Assembly: GCA_029263855.1 (NCBI GenBank)
Contig: JAJUFC010000002.1
Coordinates: 280,001-344,000, forward strand
Direction of reading: 5' to 3'
Length of the DNA: 64,000 bases
Origin: Candidatus Thermochlorobacteriaceae bacterium
Lineage (GTDB): Bacteria; Bacteroidota; Chlorobiia; Chlorobiales; Thermochlorobacteraceae
Shown here: positions 37,699 through 45,270 of the stretch, one piece after another
Layout: each line of letters begins with the position of its first letter
Numbering within the stretch: the first letter of the stretch is position 1
The notes under the pieces: generated by a model
What the model was told of the DNA's origin: nothing
The model's input: the letters and a program-made list of their open reading frames with translations, nothing else
Database searches by the model: none
Translations under genes and position numbers: made by a program

Positions 37699-38262
37699 AT
37701 GATTACGCTCGGCATAGATCCTGGCACGCTTTTCACGGGCTTCGGCTTGATTGAAAAAAGCGGCAACGCGCTTCGCGCGATCGACTTCGGCGTTATCGCC
37801 ACGAACCCCAAAGAAGCAATGCCCAAACGCTTGAAGCAAATTTACGACGAACTTGCGCAACGCATCGAGCAATATCGTCCGTCCAAACTCTCGCTTGAAA
37901 CCGCGTTCTTCGGCAAGAACGCGCAATCGGCGTTGAAGTTGGGGCAGGTGCGCGGCGCGGTGATGATTTTGGCGATGAACTACGGGCTTGCGATTTCCGA
38001 ATACGCGCCCCGTGAAGTCAAGAAAGCCATTACAGGCAACGGCAATGCGGCAAAAGAGCAAGTGGCGTTTATGGTCAGGAAAATGCTCTCGCTGAACGAC
38101 GAAAAAAAACGCGCCGACGCTTTCGACGCGCTCGCGCTTGCGCTCTGCGATGCGTTCTTCCTTCCGCAATCAATTCCTTCGGAAATCGCTCGCGCGCCCT
38201 CAAAGGCGAAAGATTGGAAAAGTTTTCTTGAGGCGAATCCTCACCTAATTGCGAGCAAATGA
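37699..38262 (+). CDS. ruvC: Crossover junction endodeoxyribonuclease RuvC
   Basis: 187 residues. Resolves Holliday junctions. Metal-binding acidic residues are visible in GIDPGTLFTGFG (Asp7), LSLETAFFG (Glu), and the C-terminal DAFDALALALC. Normal length with a slightly extended tail. Stands alone; ruvA/B are not in the window. Confidence 0.95.
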   Translation: MITLGIDPGTLFTGFGLIEKSGNALRAIDFGVIATNPKEAMPKRLKQIYDELAQRIEQYRPSKLSLETAFFGKNAQSALKLGQVRGAVMILAMNYGLAISEYAPREVKKAITGNGNAAKEQVAFMVRKMLSLNDEKKRADAFDALALALCDAFFLPQSIPSEIARAPSKAKDWKSFLEANPHLIASK

Positions 38263-38296
38263 CGCGCATCAATTCTTCGCATTAACCCTTCGCATC

Positions 38297-38325
38297 AAAA
38301 AAGGCGACTCTTTTGAAGTCGCCTT
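38297..38325 (-). terminator. Intrinsic terminator of a now-broken minus-strand gene
   Basis: AAGGCGACT (38301-38309) and AGTCGCCTT (38317-38325) form a 9-bp stem with a 7-base loop. Read on the minus strand the stem is followed by a run of six T (complement of 38297-38302). It lies 27 bases past the stop of the T9SS remnant at 38353 and is its natural terminator. Confidence 0.8.
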
Positions 38326-38352
38326 GTGCCGCAAATCTCAACTTTCTCTCTC

Positions 38353-38424
38353 TTATTTCACCAACATCATTTTCATCGTTTTGACAAACGCTCCCGCTTG
38401 CAATCGGTAGAAGTATGTTCCGAC
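38353..38424 (-). pseudogene. Remnant of a T9SS sorting domain (gene 5' part lost)
   Basis: The last ~22 residues before the stop read GTYFYRLQAGAFVKTMKM-MLVK, the end of a type A T9SS sorting domain. Upstream the frame stays open to 38571 but the sequence is meaningless and is instead the complement of a GemA-like coding frame on the plus strand. So a cargo gene kept only its tail and terminator, and the rest was replaced by prophage DNA. Breakpoint about 38422-38440. Confidence 0.75.
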
Positions 38425-38437
38425 AAAGCGCGAGGGC

Positions 38438-38680
38438 GTTTGGGCGACGACAGCGCAGCTTTGGAAGATTTGGTATAGTTGGAAAGATGTCTCGCGCCAA
38501 GCGACCGATGCAGACCGCAAAAGCGCGTTTCGCGTGTGGCTTAAAAACCACTTTAATTTATCTGACTTCAAAATGATTCAGCGCGAACATGTAAGTAAAA
38601 TTTTACACGCGCTTAAATCTATGCAATCTAATCAGAAAGGAGCAAGCAATGCATGGGAAAGCGAAACCGAAACTGCTTAA
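38438..38680 (+). pseudogene. 5'-truncated GemA-like protein (Mu gp16, DUF1018) of a prophage remnant
   Basis: The plus frame reads TTAQLWKIWYSWKDVSR, then SAFRVWLKNHFNLSDFKMI, then REHVSKILHALKSM, matching the C-terminal half of Mu-type GemA regulators (A-T-x-A-Q-L ... K-x-x-L-K-x-x-F ... A-x-x-V-I-x-x-L-K). No start codon precedes it; the frame runs directly into the T9SS remnant at the junction near 38430. It overlaps the next gene by 32 bases. Identification is by eye and rests on the motif order. Confidence 0.65.
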
Positions 38681-39041
38681 TGTGGAGATTGCGGAAAGCG
38701 AGGTGTATCGCTTGATGCAGGAAAACGGATTGGGGTGCTATGTGAAGCAGTTTCCGACGATTGACCAAGATGTGCGCTCGGCGACGGGCGAGATGGTGCT
38801 TACGGCGGTGGTGGAAGTTTATCGCCTAAACGAGCGCGCTAACGGGCGCGCCGACGAGCGCGTGGTGCAAGACATTGGGTCGCACTATGTTGAGCGCGAC
38901 GCGGACGGGCGGTATTCGCCGCGCGATTTGGCAATTGCGAAGGAAATTGCGCTAACAAAAGCGCGCCGCCGAGCCGTGTTGTGTTACTTGGGAATGGAGT
39001 ATGAGTATGAGGAGATTGAGTTGCCGAAGAAGCGCAAGTAG
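38649..39041 (+). CDS. Uncharacterised prophage gene after gemA
   Basis: 130 residues, soluble. A central segment (ATGEMVLTAVVEVYRLNERANGRADERVVQDIGSHYVERDADGRYSPRDLAIAKEIALTKARRRAVLCYLGMEYEYEE) looks like a compact globular domain. No family recognised. It has a strong Shine-Dalgarno (AAAGGAG, 8 bases before the ATG) and lies between the gemA remnant and the Mor-like gene, where Mu-like phages carry small early/middle genes. Confidence 0.6.
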   Translation: MHGKAKPKLLNVEIAESEVYRLMQENGLGCYVKQFPTIDQDVRSATGEMVLTAVVEVYRLNERANGRADERVVQDIGSHYVERDADGRYSPRDLAIAKEIALTKARRRAVLCYLGMEYEYEEIELPKKRK

Positions 39042-39073
39042 GGTTGTTCTTTTTGTTCTTTGAAATGTTTCTT

Positions 39074-39132
39074 ATTGTTAGAGATCGGCGCGCAGAAAGG
39101 AAAGGGCTTCCTGTTGTTAGAGCTCGGCGCGC
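39074..39132 (+). repeat. Imperfect direct repeat before the Mor-like gene
   Basis: TTGTTAGAG-A/C-TCGGCGCGC occurs at 39075-39093 and 39114-39132, spaced 39 bases (near four helical turns), with one mismatch. It lies in the 131-base gap before the Mor-like regulator gene and could be a paired protein-binding site. Confidence 0.6.
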
Positions 39133-39172
39133 CGATTTTAATTGCACCAATGTGGGATAAAACGGAGGAGAA

Positions 39173-39409
39173 ATGACTTTTTCAGGCGATATGAAGTTGC
39201 TGGTTGATTCGGGCATTGTCTCTGAACGACAAGCAATCGAGTTGATGCGCCAGTTCGGCGGCATTGCAATTTATATTCCCTTTGTTTCTGGGGAGTTGCT
39301 AAAGGAGCTTGTAATGGAAGAGTATGACGGAACGAACGCGAAGGAAATCGCTATCAAGTATCGATGTTCGGAGCGGATGGTGCAGATGATTTTGAATCAA
39401 AAAATTTAG
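39173..39409 (+). CDS. Mor-like transcription activator of Mu-type phage
   Basis: 78 residues. The dimerisation segment MRQFGGIAIYIPF matches the G-G-x-x-x-Y-I-P motif of Mu Mor, and the C-terminal half is a helix-turn-helix (YDGTNAKEIAIKYRCSERMVQMIL). Mu Mor is about 130 residues; this is a short version. Strong Shine-Dalgarno GGAGGAG before the ATG. In Mu, Mor turns on middle transcription. Confidence 0.75.
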   Translation: MTFSGDMKLLVDSGIVSERQAIELMRQFGGIAIYIPFVSGELLKELVMEEYDGTNAKEIAIKYRCSERMVQMILNQKI

Positions 39410-39413
39410 TTGA

Positions 39414-39932
39414 ATGCTGACTGTTAAAATTGAGGGGTTAGAGCGCGCGCTTTCGGTGGTTGGGCGCGCGCAGGAGGCGTTGGAAGACGCTTTGAGAGAT
39501 GAGGGGGTTCATCGACGCGTGGCGGCAATCTTGATTGCGGATGCGCGTCGGAACATTGATGAAGGAGGAAGACCGCAGAAATTTGCGCCGCTCGCCGACG
39601 CGACCAAACTCAATCGGTTGCGAAAGCAGTTTCGTGGGAAGGGTGGTCTTTTGACGAAGAACAAAACCAGAACGCGAAAAGGTATCGTTGAAGCCGCCCG
39701 ATCGCTGAAAATTTTGCGCGACACGGGCAACCTTTACAGCCAAATGAATTACGATTCTTCACAAGGCAATACCTTCTTTTTAGGGGTGGTTGATTATTTG
39801 AAGTATCACCAATCTGACGCGCCGCGCCGAAAACTGCCGCAGCGCAAGGTGTTTCAACCGATTCAAACGACGTTTGAAGACATTGAAAGCGTCGTTGTAG
39901 ACTACTTAAAGCGGAAGTTTCGCGGGATATAA
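39414..39932 (+). CDS. Phage virion morphogenesis protein (Mu gpG / tail completion type)
   Basis: 172 residues. Family features: FAPLADATKLNRLRKQ, ILRDTGNLYSQMNYD, and YLKYHQSDAPRRKLPQRKVFQPI, corresponding to the W/F-x-P-L ... L-x-D-T-G-x-L ... H-Q-x-G ... R-x-L-P-x-R-x-F signature. Normal size. Together with Mor and GemA it establishes Mu-like ancestry. Head and other tail genes are absent, so the prophage is not functional. Confidence 0.8.
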   Translation: MLTVKIEGLERALSVVGRAQEALEDALRDEGVHRRVAAILIADARRNIDEGGRPQKFAPLADATKLNRLRKQFRGKGGLLTKNKTRTRKGIVEAARSLKILRDTGNLYSQMNYDSSQGNTFFLGVVDYLKYHQSDAPRRKLPQRKVFQPIQTTFEDIESVVVDYLKRKFRGI

Positions 39933-39953
39933 CGCAAACAAAAGGAGGGTTTT

Positions 39954-40298
39954 ATGTCTGTGAATGAAGAAGACAATAAGGAAGGTTTTATGTCGGCGGA
40001 TGAAGATGCTGGCAAGGAGGGGTATCTATCTGCGGATGAAGACGATGACGATGGCGAGGATTGGTCGGAATACGTAAAGCGTCGGAAGCGAGAGATGTAT
40101 GAGCGATTTATGCAGTTGCCGTTGGAGGAGAAGCGTCGGTGGGTAGAGGAAGCGCGCGAGATAGGGGCGCGGATGGCGCGAAAGCATGGGGATGAGCCGT
40201 TGCCGCCCAGATTGACGATTGATGAAGAGATTGCGGAATTGGAGCAGCTTTATTACGAGTTTTACGGCGGCGGCAATTCTTCCAGCTCAAAGAAGTAG
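39954..40298 (+). CDS. Acidic small protein with internal repeat, prophage remnant
   Basis: 114 residues. The first 45 are strongly acidic and contain a duplicated unit (KEGFMSADEDAG / KEGYLSADEDDD). The rest is basic/helical (YVKRRKREMYERFMQLPLEEKRRWVEEAREIG). Strong Shine-Dalgarno AAGGAGGG. No family recognised. Its last 37 bases overlap the oppositely oriented ADP-ribosyltransferase frame. Confidence 0.6.
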   Translation: MSVNEEDNKEGFMSADEDAGKEGYLSADEDDDDGEDWSEYVKRRKREMYERFMQLPLEEKRRWVEEAREIGARMARKHGDEPLPPRLTIDEEIAELEQLYYEFYGGGNSSSSKK

Positions 40299-40981
40299 CG
40301 ACCGCGTTTGATTTCTTTTTTGATGATTCGGAATCGCGCGCCAGAGGGGATAAGGACTTCTTCTTCTTCGGGAAATAGGGAAAACGGCGCAATGTAGCGA
40401 CCTGTTTGGGTTTTGATGTTAAAATTTAATCTGAGTTCGGGTCGTTCTTTGGCGCTGGCGCTGGTGAAGTTTGCTTCGTAGAGGTCGTTGTTGGGGTTGT
40501 AGAGCGTCTGTTGTTCAGGTGAAAGGGCGATGTCTATGCTACGATAGACAGCGCCTTTATTTTTTTTGTAGACAGGGAGTTTGAGGAGCGCAAGTTGAAG
40601 TTGGCGAGCGAAGGCGCGATAGAATCGGGTGGGTTTGTTGTCGTCGATGGGGAGACTGCGCAGGTATCGGTTAAGGTTGCTGTGGTATTCCAGATCGGTG
40701 TAGGCGGCGATGATAAGGATGTCTTTTTCGGCAAGGTTAAATGACGCGGCGACTTCGTTTAGAGTTTTTTGATGTCGGTTTAGGAAACGGCGTTTGATGT
40801 TGTCGGCGTCGAGGTATTGCGCAAGGAGTTCCCGGTCGGCTTGGTTGCGTTGTTCGATGCTTTCTTGAAGGCGTTTGAGCGCTTCGTTGATTTTTTGCTG
40901 GGCGGGTTTAGAGAGAGTTTTTCGGCGTTCTTTAAGCCAACCAAACAGAGGCCCACGAGTCGTTTCTTGTTGATCATAATT
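40262..40981 (-). pseudogene. R-S-E ADP-ribosyltransferase domain, 239-codon frame without usual start codon
   Basis: On the minus strand the frame between the stop at 40982-40984 and the stop at 40262-40264 is open for 239 codons, yet has no ATG or GTG and its only TTG is near the end. The product shows an ADP-ribosyltransferase fold of the R-S-E class: KGAVYRSID (NAD-binding Arg, codon 40541-40543), NFTSASA (Ser-x-Ser strand), and SLFPEEEEVLIPSGARF with the E-x-E pair before V-L-I-P. An ATG at 40977 begins one frame away, so a single frameshift at the very start, or loss of a 5' part, would explain it. Such domains occur as phage-encoded modifiers and as toxins. The domain assignment rests on motifs; whether a protein is made is unknown. 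Confidence 0.72.
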
Positions 40982-41050
40982 TTAATGAGGTTTGTTTGTT
41001 AAGAGCGTTTGACAAATTGGCTGACCGCGCAAGGCGGAATCAAGCCTGCG

Positions 41051-41100
41051 CAAAGGTCAGCAACTCTGTCGAGTCGCGAAATGACCAACGTGTGTCATTT
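41051..41100 (-). promoter_or_regulatory. Promoter/operator module, copy A (before the ADP-ribosyltransferase frame)
   Basis: An inverted repeat AAATGAC-N8-GTCATTT (41079-41100) is followed on the minus strand, after exactly 20 bases, by GACCTTTG (41051-41058), similar to the TAnnTTTG -7 box. The inverted repeat thus covers the -33 region. The same arrangement with the same spacings occurs at 44507-44556. The 5' end of the ADP-ribosyltransferase frame is about 70 bases downstream. Confidence 0.6.
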
Positions 41101-41194
41101 TTTAGCGAGCGGGAGAAGCGTAGTGCGAATCAGACATTTTCCGATGCGCGATGTCAAACGCAGGACTGTGGCGAGGTTTATTGTCGGAAACGGG

Positions 41195-43105
41195 TCAGAT
41201 AGGCAATTCGACGAAGAAGGTCGCGCCTTTGCCCGCGCCTTCGGATTCTGCCCAAATTTTCCCGTTGTGCATCTCGACAAGCTGCTTAGAGATGTAAAGC
41301 CCAAGCCCTGTTGAGCTTTCGCCTGCCGTTGGCTTTGCGGAGAGACGCTGAAATTTGCCGAAGAGTCGTTCAAGGTCGTATTGGGTCAATCCTTGACCTT
41401 CATCTTTGACGGCGACGCGATAGATGCCTTCATGCCTTGTGCCGGTGACGGAAATCCGCGTGCCTCTTGGGCTGTATTTGACGGCATTGCCGATGAGGTT
41501 TTCAAACACTTCGCGCAATTTGTCTGAATCCCCTATCACGATGGCGGGCATTTCAATCATAATCTGGAAGATTTGATTTTTCCGACTTGCGCCCGATAAG
41601 CGAGCGACACTTTCCACCATTTCTTTCAAGTCAATGGATTCGTGGCGCAATTCTTCGCTTTGCCGTTCAGAGGCGGCGTGCAACAGATTGACCGTTTGAC
41701 GAAGCATCGCCGTCGACACTTGCTCGATGTTCGAGAGCATTGTAGTTTGCTTTTCGGTAAGCAAAGGCGATTGTTTGAGGAGATACGTGAAATTTACAAT
41801 CGAACTAATGGGCGTTTGCAAATCGTGCGCGACGATGTTTAGGATTTCAGACTTGATGCGGCTTGCCTCTTCGGCGCTTCGACGTTGCTTTTCGGCTTCG
41901 GAAAGGGCGTTGGCAAGCTCAATGGTTTTGAGCCTATCAATTTCCGCCTGCTTCTTGATTTCTTCCACTTTGAAGGCGACTTGCAAATTTTTCACACGCC
42001 TGTCGGATTCCTCGTTGAACACTTCTTCTTTCAGCGCGTGGTAGGCTTTGAAATGCTTGTATGCGTTCTCAAAGTCATTTAGCCCTTCATAACACTCGGT
42101 GATTCGCTCGTGGAGACGATACGCCTGTTTTTTGGCTTGAATCGATTCGGCGATCGATAAGGCTTCCAAGAGATCGTTCAAGGCTTCAACGCCAAACGGC
42201 GAGTGGCTTTCTTTGTAGGCTTCGTGCAAGGCGAGAATGGACATTATAATCCCAAAGCGATTGCCAATTTGCCGCCGAATTTCAAGCGACTCTTTGATAT
42301 GCCGAATCGCCTCTTGATGCTTTTTCATCGCGCTGTAAATCAAGCCGATGTTGCAAAGCGAGGTGGCGCGCTGTTTTTGGTCGTCCGTTTCTTCGAAGAT
42401 GGGCAGAATGCGCTGAAAGTTTTTGAGGGCGTTCTCGTAGTCTTTCAGGGCTTCGTAGCTGGCGCCCAAGTTTCCCATCGCTATGGCTTTGCCTTTTGAG
42501 TCGTCTATCGCTTCAAATTCCGCAAGGGCTTTGAGGAAGGCAGGCACGGCTTCTTGGTGATTGTCCATGCTTTGATGCACCAAGCCAATGCCGATGTAGG
42601 CATCGCCGACGTCAAATCGATTACCCAACTGTTTTCTGATGGACAAGGCTTGTTGGTTTGCGTCGAGGGCGGCGGGGAAATCACCCATCAGGCGATAGAC
42701 GCGCCCAAGATTTTGAAGCGCCGTCGCCTCGCCTTCCAAATGCGAGTGGCGTTGATAAGTTTCGCGGGCGGCTTGCAAGGCGTCAATCGCCTCGGCGTAA
42801 CGGTTGTTCATATAGTCAATCATCGCGCGCAATGCGCGCCCGTCCGTTTCCCGAATCACGTCGCCCAAGCCTTGACTGATTTCAATCGATTCGTTCAGGG
42901 CAGATTGCGCCGCGTCAAATTGCGAGAGTTGAATGTGGCAGAAGGCGATATGATTTAAGTAGCCTGCGCGCTCGGCTATCGTAGCGGCATCGAGCCGTTC
43001 GGTTAAAGCGGCAAGGGCGGCGCGCGGGCTGTTGCGCATCAGCCGTTTGTCAATCGGCGAGTTTTCAATGGTGTCGATGGACGTGACGTCGCTTTTGTTC
43101 ATCAT
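41195..43105 (-). CDS. Cytosolic TPR histidine kinase
   Basis: 636 residues, no membrane helix. The N-terminal ~380 residues hold about seven tetratricopeptide repeats (for example ALQNLGRVYRLMGDFPAALDANQQALSI). A coiled linker (about 380-430) leads to the kinase: H-box LNIVAHDLQTPISSIVNFTYLL with the phospho-histidine, N-box FENLIGNAVKYSP, DEGQGL and STGLGLYISKQLVEMHNG. The TPRs probably bind a protein or peptide partner. It lies downstream of the WDG-repeat protein gene and the response regulator gene on the same strand, so those two are its likely partners. Confidence 0.92.
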   Translation of the reverse strand: MMNKSDVTSIDTIENSPIDKRLMRNSPRAALAALTERLDAATIAERAGYLNHIAFCHIQLSQFDAAQSALNESIEISQGLGDVIRETDGRALRAMIDYMNNRYAEAIDALQAARETYQRHSHLEGEATALQNLGRVYRLMGDFPAALDANQQALSIRKQLGNRFDVGDAYIGIGLVHQSMDNHQEAVPAFLKALAEFEAIDDSKGKAIAMGNLGASYEALKDYENALKNFQRILPIFEETDDQKQRATSLCNIGLIYSAMKKHQEAIRHIKESLEIRRQIGNRFGIIMSILALHEAYKESHSPFGVEALNDLLEALSIAESIQAKKQAYRLHERITECYEGLNDFENAYKHFKAYHALKEEVFNEESDRRVKNLQVAFKVEEIKKQAEIDRLKTIELANALSEAEKQRRSAEEASRIKSEILNIVAHDLQTPISSIVNFTYLLKQSPLLTEKQTTMLSNIEQVSTAMLRQTVNLLHAASERQSEELRHESIDLKEMVESVARLSGASRKNQIFQIMIEMPAIVIGDSDKLREVFENLIGNAVKYSPRGTRISVTGTRHEGIYRVAVKDEGQGLTQYDLERLFGKFQRLSAKPTAGESSTGLGLYISKQLVEMHNGKIWAESEGAGKGATFFVELPI

Positions 43106-43192
43106 TGCCGTCGTCTCTTAGGTTTTCGGGAAAATACGACAACGCTCTCGCATTTACGCGTGATTTGGAGACGAAGGGGAGAGAAACGCAAA

Positions 43193-43217
43193 GAGGCGAT
43201 TCGGGTTGAATCGCCTC
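43193..43217 (-). terminator. Hairpin terminator after the WDG-repeat gene
   Basis: GAGGCGATTC (43193-43202 region) and GAATCGCCTC (43208-43217) give a 10-bp stem with a 5-base loop, followed on the minus strand by TTTGCG. It lies 28 bases beyond the stop at 43246. The short T-run suggests moderate strength, possibly partial read-through into the kinase gene. Confidence 0.65.
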
Positions 43218-43245
43218 ATTCGATTGCTGTGGGGGAGAACCTGAG

Positions 43246-44454
43246 TTACTTTGCCAGACCTTCGTAAGCCGAGCCAGTGAACTTCAAGATGTTACCTTTA
43301 AGATTTTCCTCTTTGGTGTCGCTCGTTGAGCCGCCGATGTGAAGCGCGCCGCCGAATAGGACTGCGGTTTTGAATTGCGCGTAAATCACTTCGGGCACGC
43401 CCGACCACTCCTTGCCGTCCCAAACGCCGACTTGATACGTTTTTTTTCCGCCGACATTTGAAATGTTACCCGCAACGTAAACTTTGCCGTCGATGCAGTT
43501 GATTGAGTAGACTTCACCGTCGACGCCGCCGCCCACGGGCGACCATTTCGTTCCGTCCCACATTCCCAAGCCTTTCATCTCCGTGCCGTCGCCTGCTTTG
43601 AAGAATCCGCCGGCGGCATAGACGTTCTTGCCGTCGTTGGCTAAAGCCTTGACCGTGTTGTCAATGCCGCGCTTGCCGACTTCCGACCATGCTTTGCCGT
43701 CCCACATCGCGACATTTGAAGCGGGTTCATCGCCGATGGTCGTAAAAAATCCACCGACATAGAGCGTTTTACCGACGCAAGTCATCGCAAGAACGGTTTT
43801 ATCAAACTTAGAGCCGCCGACGGGCTTCCAGCCTTTGCCGTCCCACATCGCAACGCTTGCCGCGTCGGTCTTGCCTTCAAGTTTTTTGAAATTGCCGCCG
43901 ATGTAAAGCGTTTTGCCGTCGTAGGCGAGGGCGAAAATTTCGCGGTCAATGTTCAGTTTGGCAAATGTGTTCCACTTTTTGCCGTCCCATCGCGCAATGC
44001 GATTGGCTTCAATGCCGGGAGCATCGTCGGATTTGTTCACATAACTAAAATCGCCGGCGACGACGAGGTCTTTGCCCATTGCGCACATCGCTTTGACTAT
44101 TCCATCTACGCCTTTGCCAAGCCCGCTCCACTTCGTTCCGTCCCAAACGGCGACGTTATTGACGACGCGACGGTCGGCTTTCTCGAAGAGCCCGCCAACG
44201 TAGAGTTTGCCATCGATGACGAGCATGTGCGTGATTTGACCTTCGATATCATCGACGGTCGTGAAGATGGCTTCGCCCGATTCATTGACGAGCGCAATTG
44301 GCTCCATTGGGCTTGCGAGCCGCTCTGCGCCTGATTTCACCGAACCGTCGGGATTGACAATCGCCGACATCGGCACGTCCTTTGCCAAGATGTTCTGAAA
44401 CGCGAGCGTCAAGGCGACAAGCGCCATTGCGATGCTTTTCAATCGTGATTTCAT
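43246..44454 (-). CDS. Secreted WDG-repeat beta-propeller-like protein
   Basis: 402 residues with a signal peptide (MKSRLKSIAMALVALTLAFQNILA). The mature part has six or more repeats of about 45 residues, each with the pattern WDG-x-K-W ... V-x-A-L-x-x-D-G-K-x-L-Y-x-G-G (for example VAVWDGTKWSGLGKGVDGIVKAMCAMG). Such repeats usually fold as a beta-propeller. No T9SS tail is present. The ATG has a strong Shine-Dalgarno (AAGGAG), and a promoter/operator module lies upstream. Location between a sensor kinase and a regulator suggests an extracytoplasmic partner, but function is unknown. Confidence 0.82.
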   Translation of the reverse strand: MKSRLKSIAMALVALTLAFQNILAKDVPMSAIVNPDGSVKSGAERLASPMEPIALVNESGEAIFTTVDDIEGQITHMLVIDGKLYVGGLFEKADRRVVNNVAVWDGTKWSGLGKGVDGIVKAMCAMGKDLVVAGDFSYVNKSDDAPGIEANRIARWDGKKWNTFAKLNIDREIFALAYDGKTLYIGGNFKKLEGKTDAASVAMWDGKGWKPVGGSKFDKTVLAMTCVGKTLYVGGFFTTIGDEPASNVAMWDGKAWSEVGKRGIDNTVKALANDGKNVYAAGGFFKAGDGTEMKGLGMWDGTKWSPVGGGVDGEVYSINCIDGKVYVAGNISNVGGKKTYQVGVWDGKEWSGVPEVIYAQFKTAVLFGGALHIGGSTSDTKEENLKGNILKFTGSAYEGLAK

Positions 44455-44489
44455 TGATATCTCCTTGAAGTTGTTTTTAATTAAGAGAA

Positions 44490-44503
44490 CGCGAACTTTC
44501 GCG
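44490..44503. promoter_or_regulatory. Small palindrome between promoter module and WDG gene
   Basis: CGCGAA-CT-TTCGCG, a 6+2+6 perfect palindrome lying between the predicted -7 box (44507-44514) and the start codon at 44454. It would fall at or just after the transcription start, a position typical of repressor sites; no equivalent is seen at copy A. Confidence 0.35.
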
Positions 44504-44506
44504 TAG

Positions 44507-44556
44507 CAAAGGTCGGCAATTCATTGAGGCGAGTAAATGACACGCTTGCGTCATTT
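44507..44556 (-). promoter_or_regulatory. Promoter/operator module, copy B (before the WDG-repeat gene)
   Basis: Inverted repeat AAATGAC-N8-GTCATTT (44535-44556), then exactly 20 bases, then GACCTTTG (44507-44514) on the minus strand, as in copy A at 41051-41100. The module also shares TTGC-C/T directly before the -7-like box. It begins next to the response regulator stop codon and lies about 53 bases or more before the WDG gene. The neighbouring LuxR-type regulator is the natural candidate to bind the inverted repeat (inference). Confidence 0.65.
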
Positions 44557-45198
44557 TTAAATCAGCCCGTGTTTCAAGGCTTTTGAAACGGCTTCGGATT
44601 TGGAATGGACGTGGAGTTTGTCGTAAATCTTGCGCGAATGATTGCGCACGGTATCAAAACTGATGAAGAGTTTTTCGGCAATCATCGTGAAGTTCATTCC
44701 GTCGGCGAGCATCGCGAGCACTTGTTTTTCGCGCGGCGTGAGCTCGACTTCGGGCATCGGTTCAGGCGCATACTTCGCGTAGAGCGTGGAAACTTTTTTG
44801 GCGACGGCGGGCGACATCGGCATTCCGCCTTCGACCACGTCTTGAATCGCTTGAATCAATCGGGCGGGCGGCGTGCGCTTCAAAATGTAGCCGCTCGCGC
44901 CCGCGATAATCGCGTCGCTGATATGCGCCTCGTCGTCAAAGACCGTCATCATCACGATTTGCGCTTTCGGATATTTCGCATTCATTTCCGCAATGCCTTC
45001 AATTCCCGATTTGCCTGGCAAGTGAATGTCCATCAAAATCACGTCGGGTTCGGGCATCACGGCGAGCGCGAGTTCCAGAGATTCATACTTGCCGACGAGT
45101 TCGAACCCTTCCGTGAATTCAATCATATAGCCAACGCCTTCACGAAAGGCTTCGTTGTCTTCGATTACGGCGACGCGGATTGTTTTTTTCGATGACAT
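44557..45198 (-). CDS. NarL/LuxR-family response regulator
   Basis: 213 residues. Receiver domain with acidic EDNEA, acceptor aspartate in VILMDIHLPGKSG and the KRT lysine. Output domain is a LuxR helix-turn-helix (LTPREKQVLAMLADGMNFTMIAEKLFISFDTVRNHSRKIYDKL). It is the first gene of the set response regulator, WDG-repeat protein, histidine kinase. Likely binds the inverted repeat just downstream of its own stop codon. Confidence 0.93.
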   Translation of the reverse strand: MSSKKTIRVAVIEDNEAFREGVGYMIEFTEGFELVGKYESLELALAVMPEPDVILMDIHLPGKSGIEGIAEMNAKYPKAQIVMMTVFDDEAHISDAIIAGASGYILKRTPPARLIQAIQDVVEGGMPMSPAVAKKVSTLYAKYAPEPMPEVELTPREKQVLAMLADGMNFTMIAEKLFISFDTVRNHSRKIYDKLHVHSKSEAVSKALKHGLI

Positions 45199-45270
45199 TT
45201 TTCAACGCGATGAAAAGTTAGAACGCGGAAGATAGCCCCGTCGGCGCAGGTTGGAAATAACACCCACGCG

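Noticed and set aside
38595-38606. Perfect 12-bp palindrome GTAAAATTTTAC as a phage operator
   Set aside because: It falls inside the GemA coding frame (codons for V-S-K-I-L-H), so the sequence is explained by coding; an operator role is possible but unsupported.
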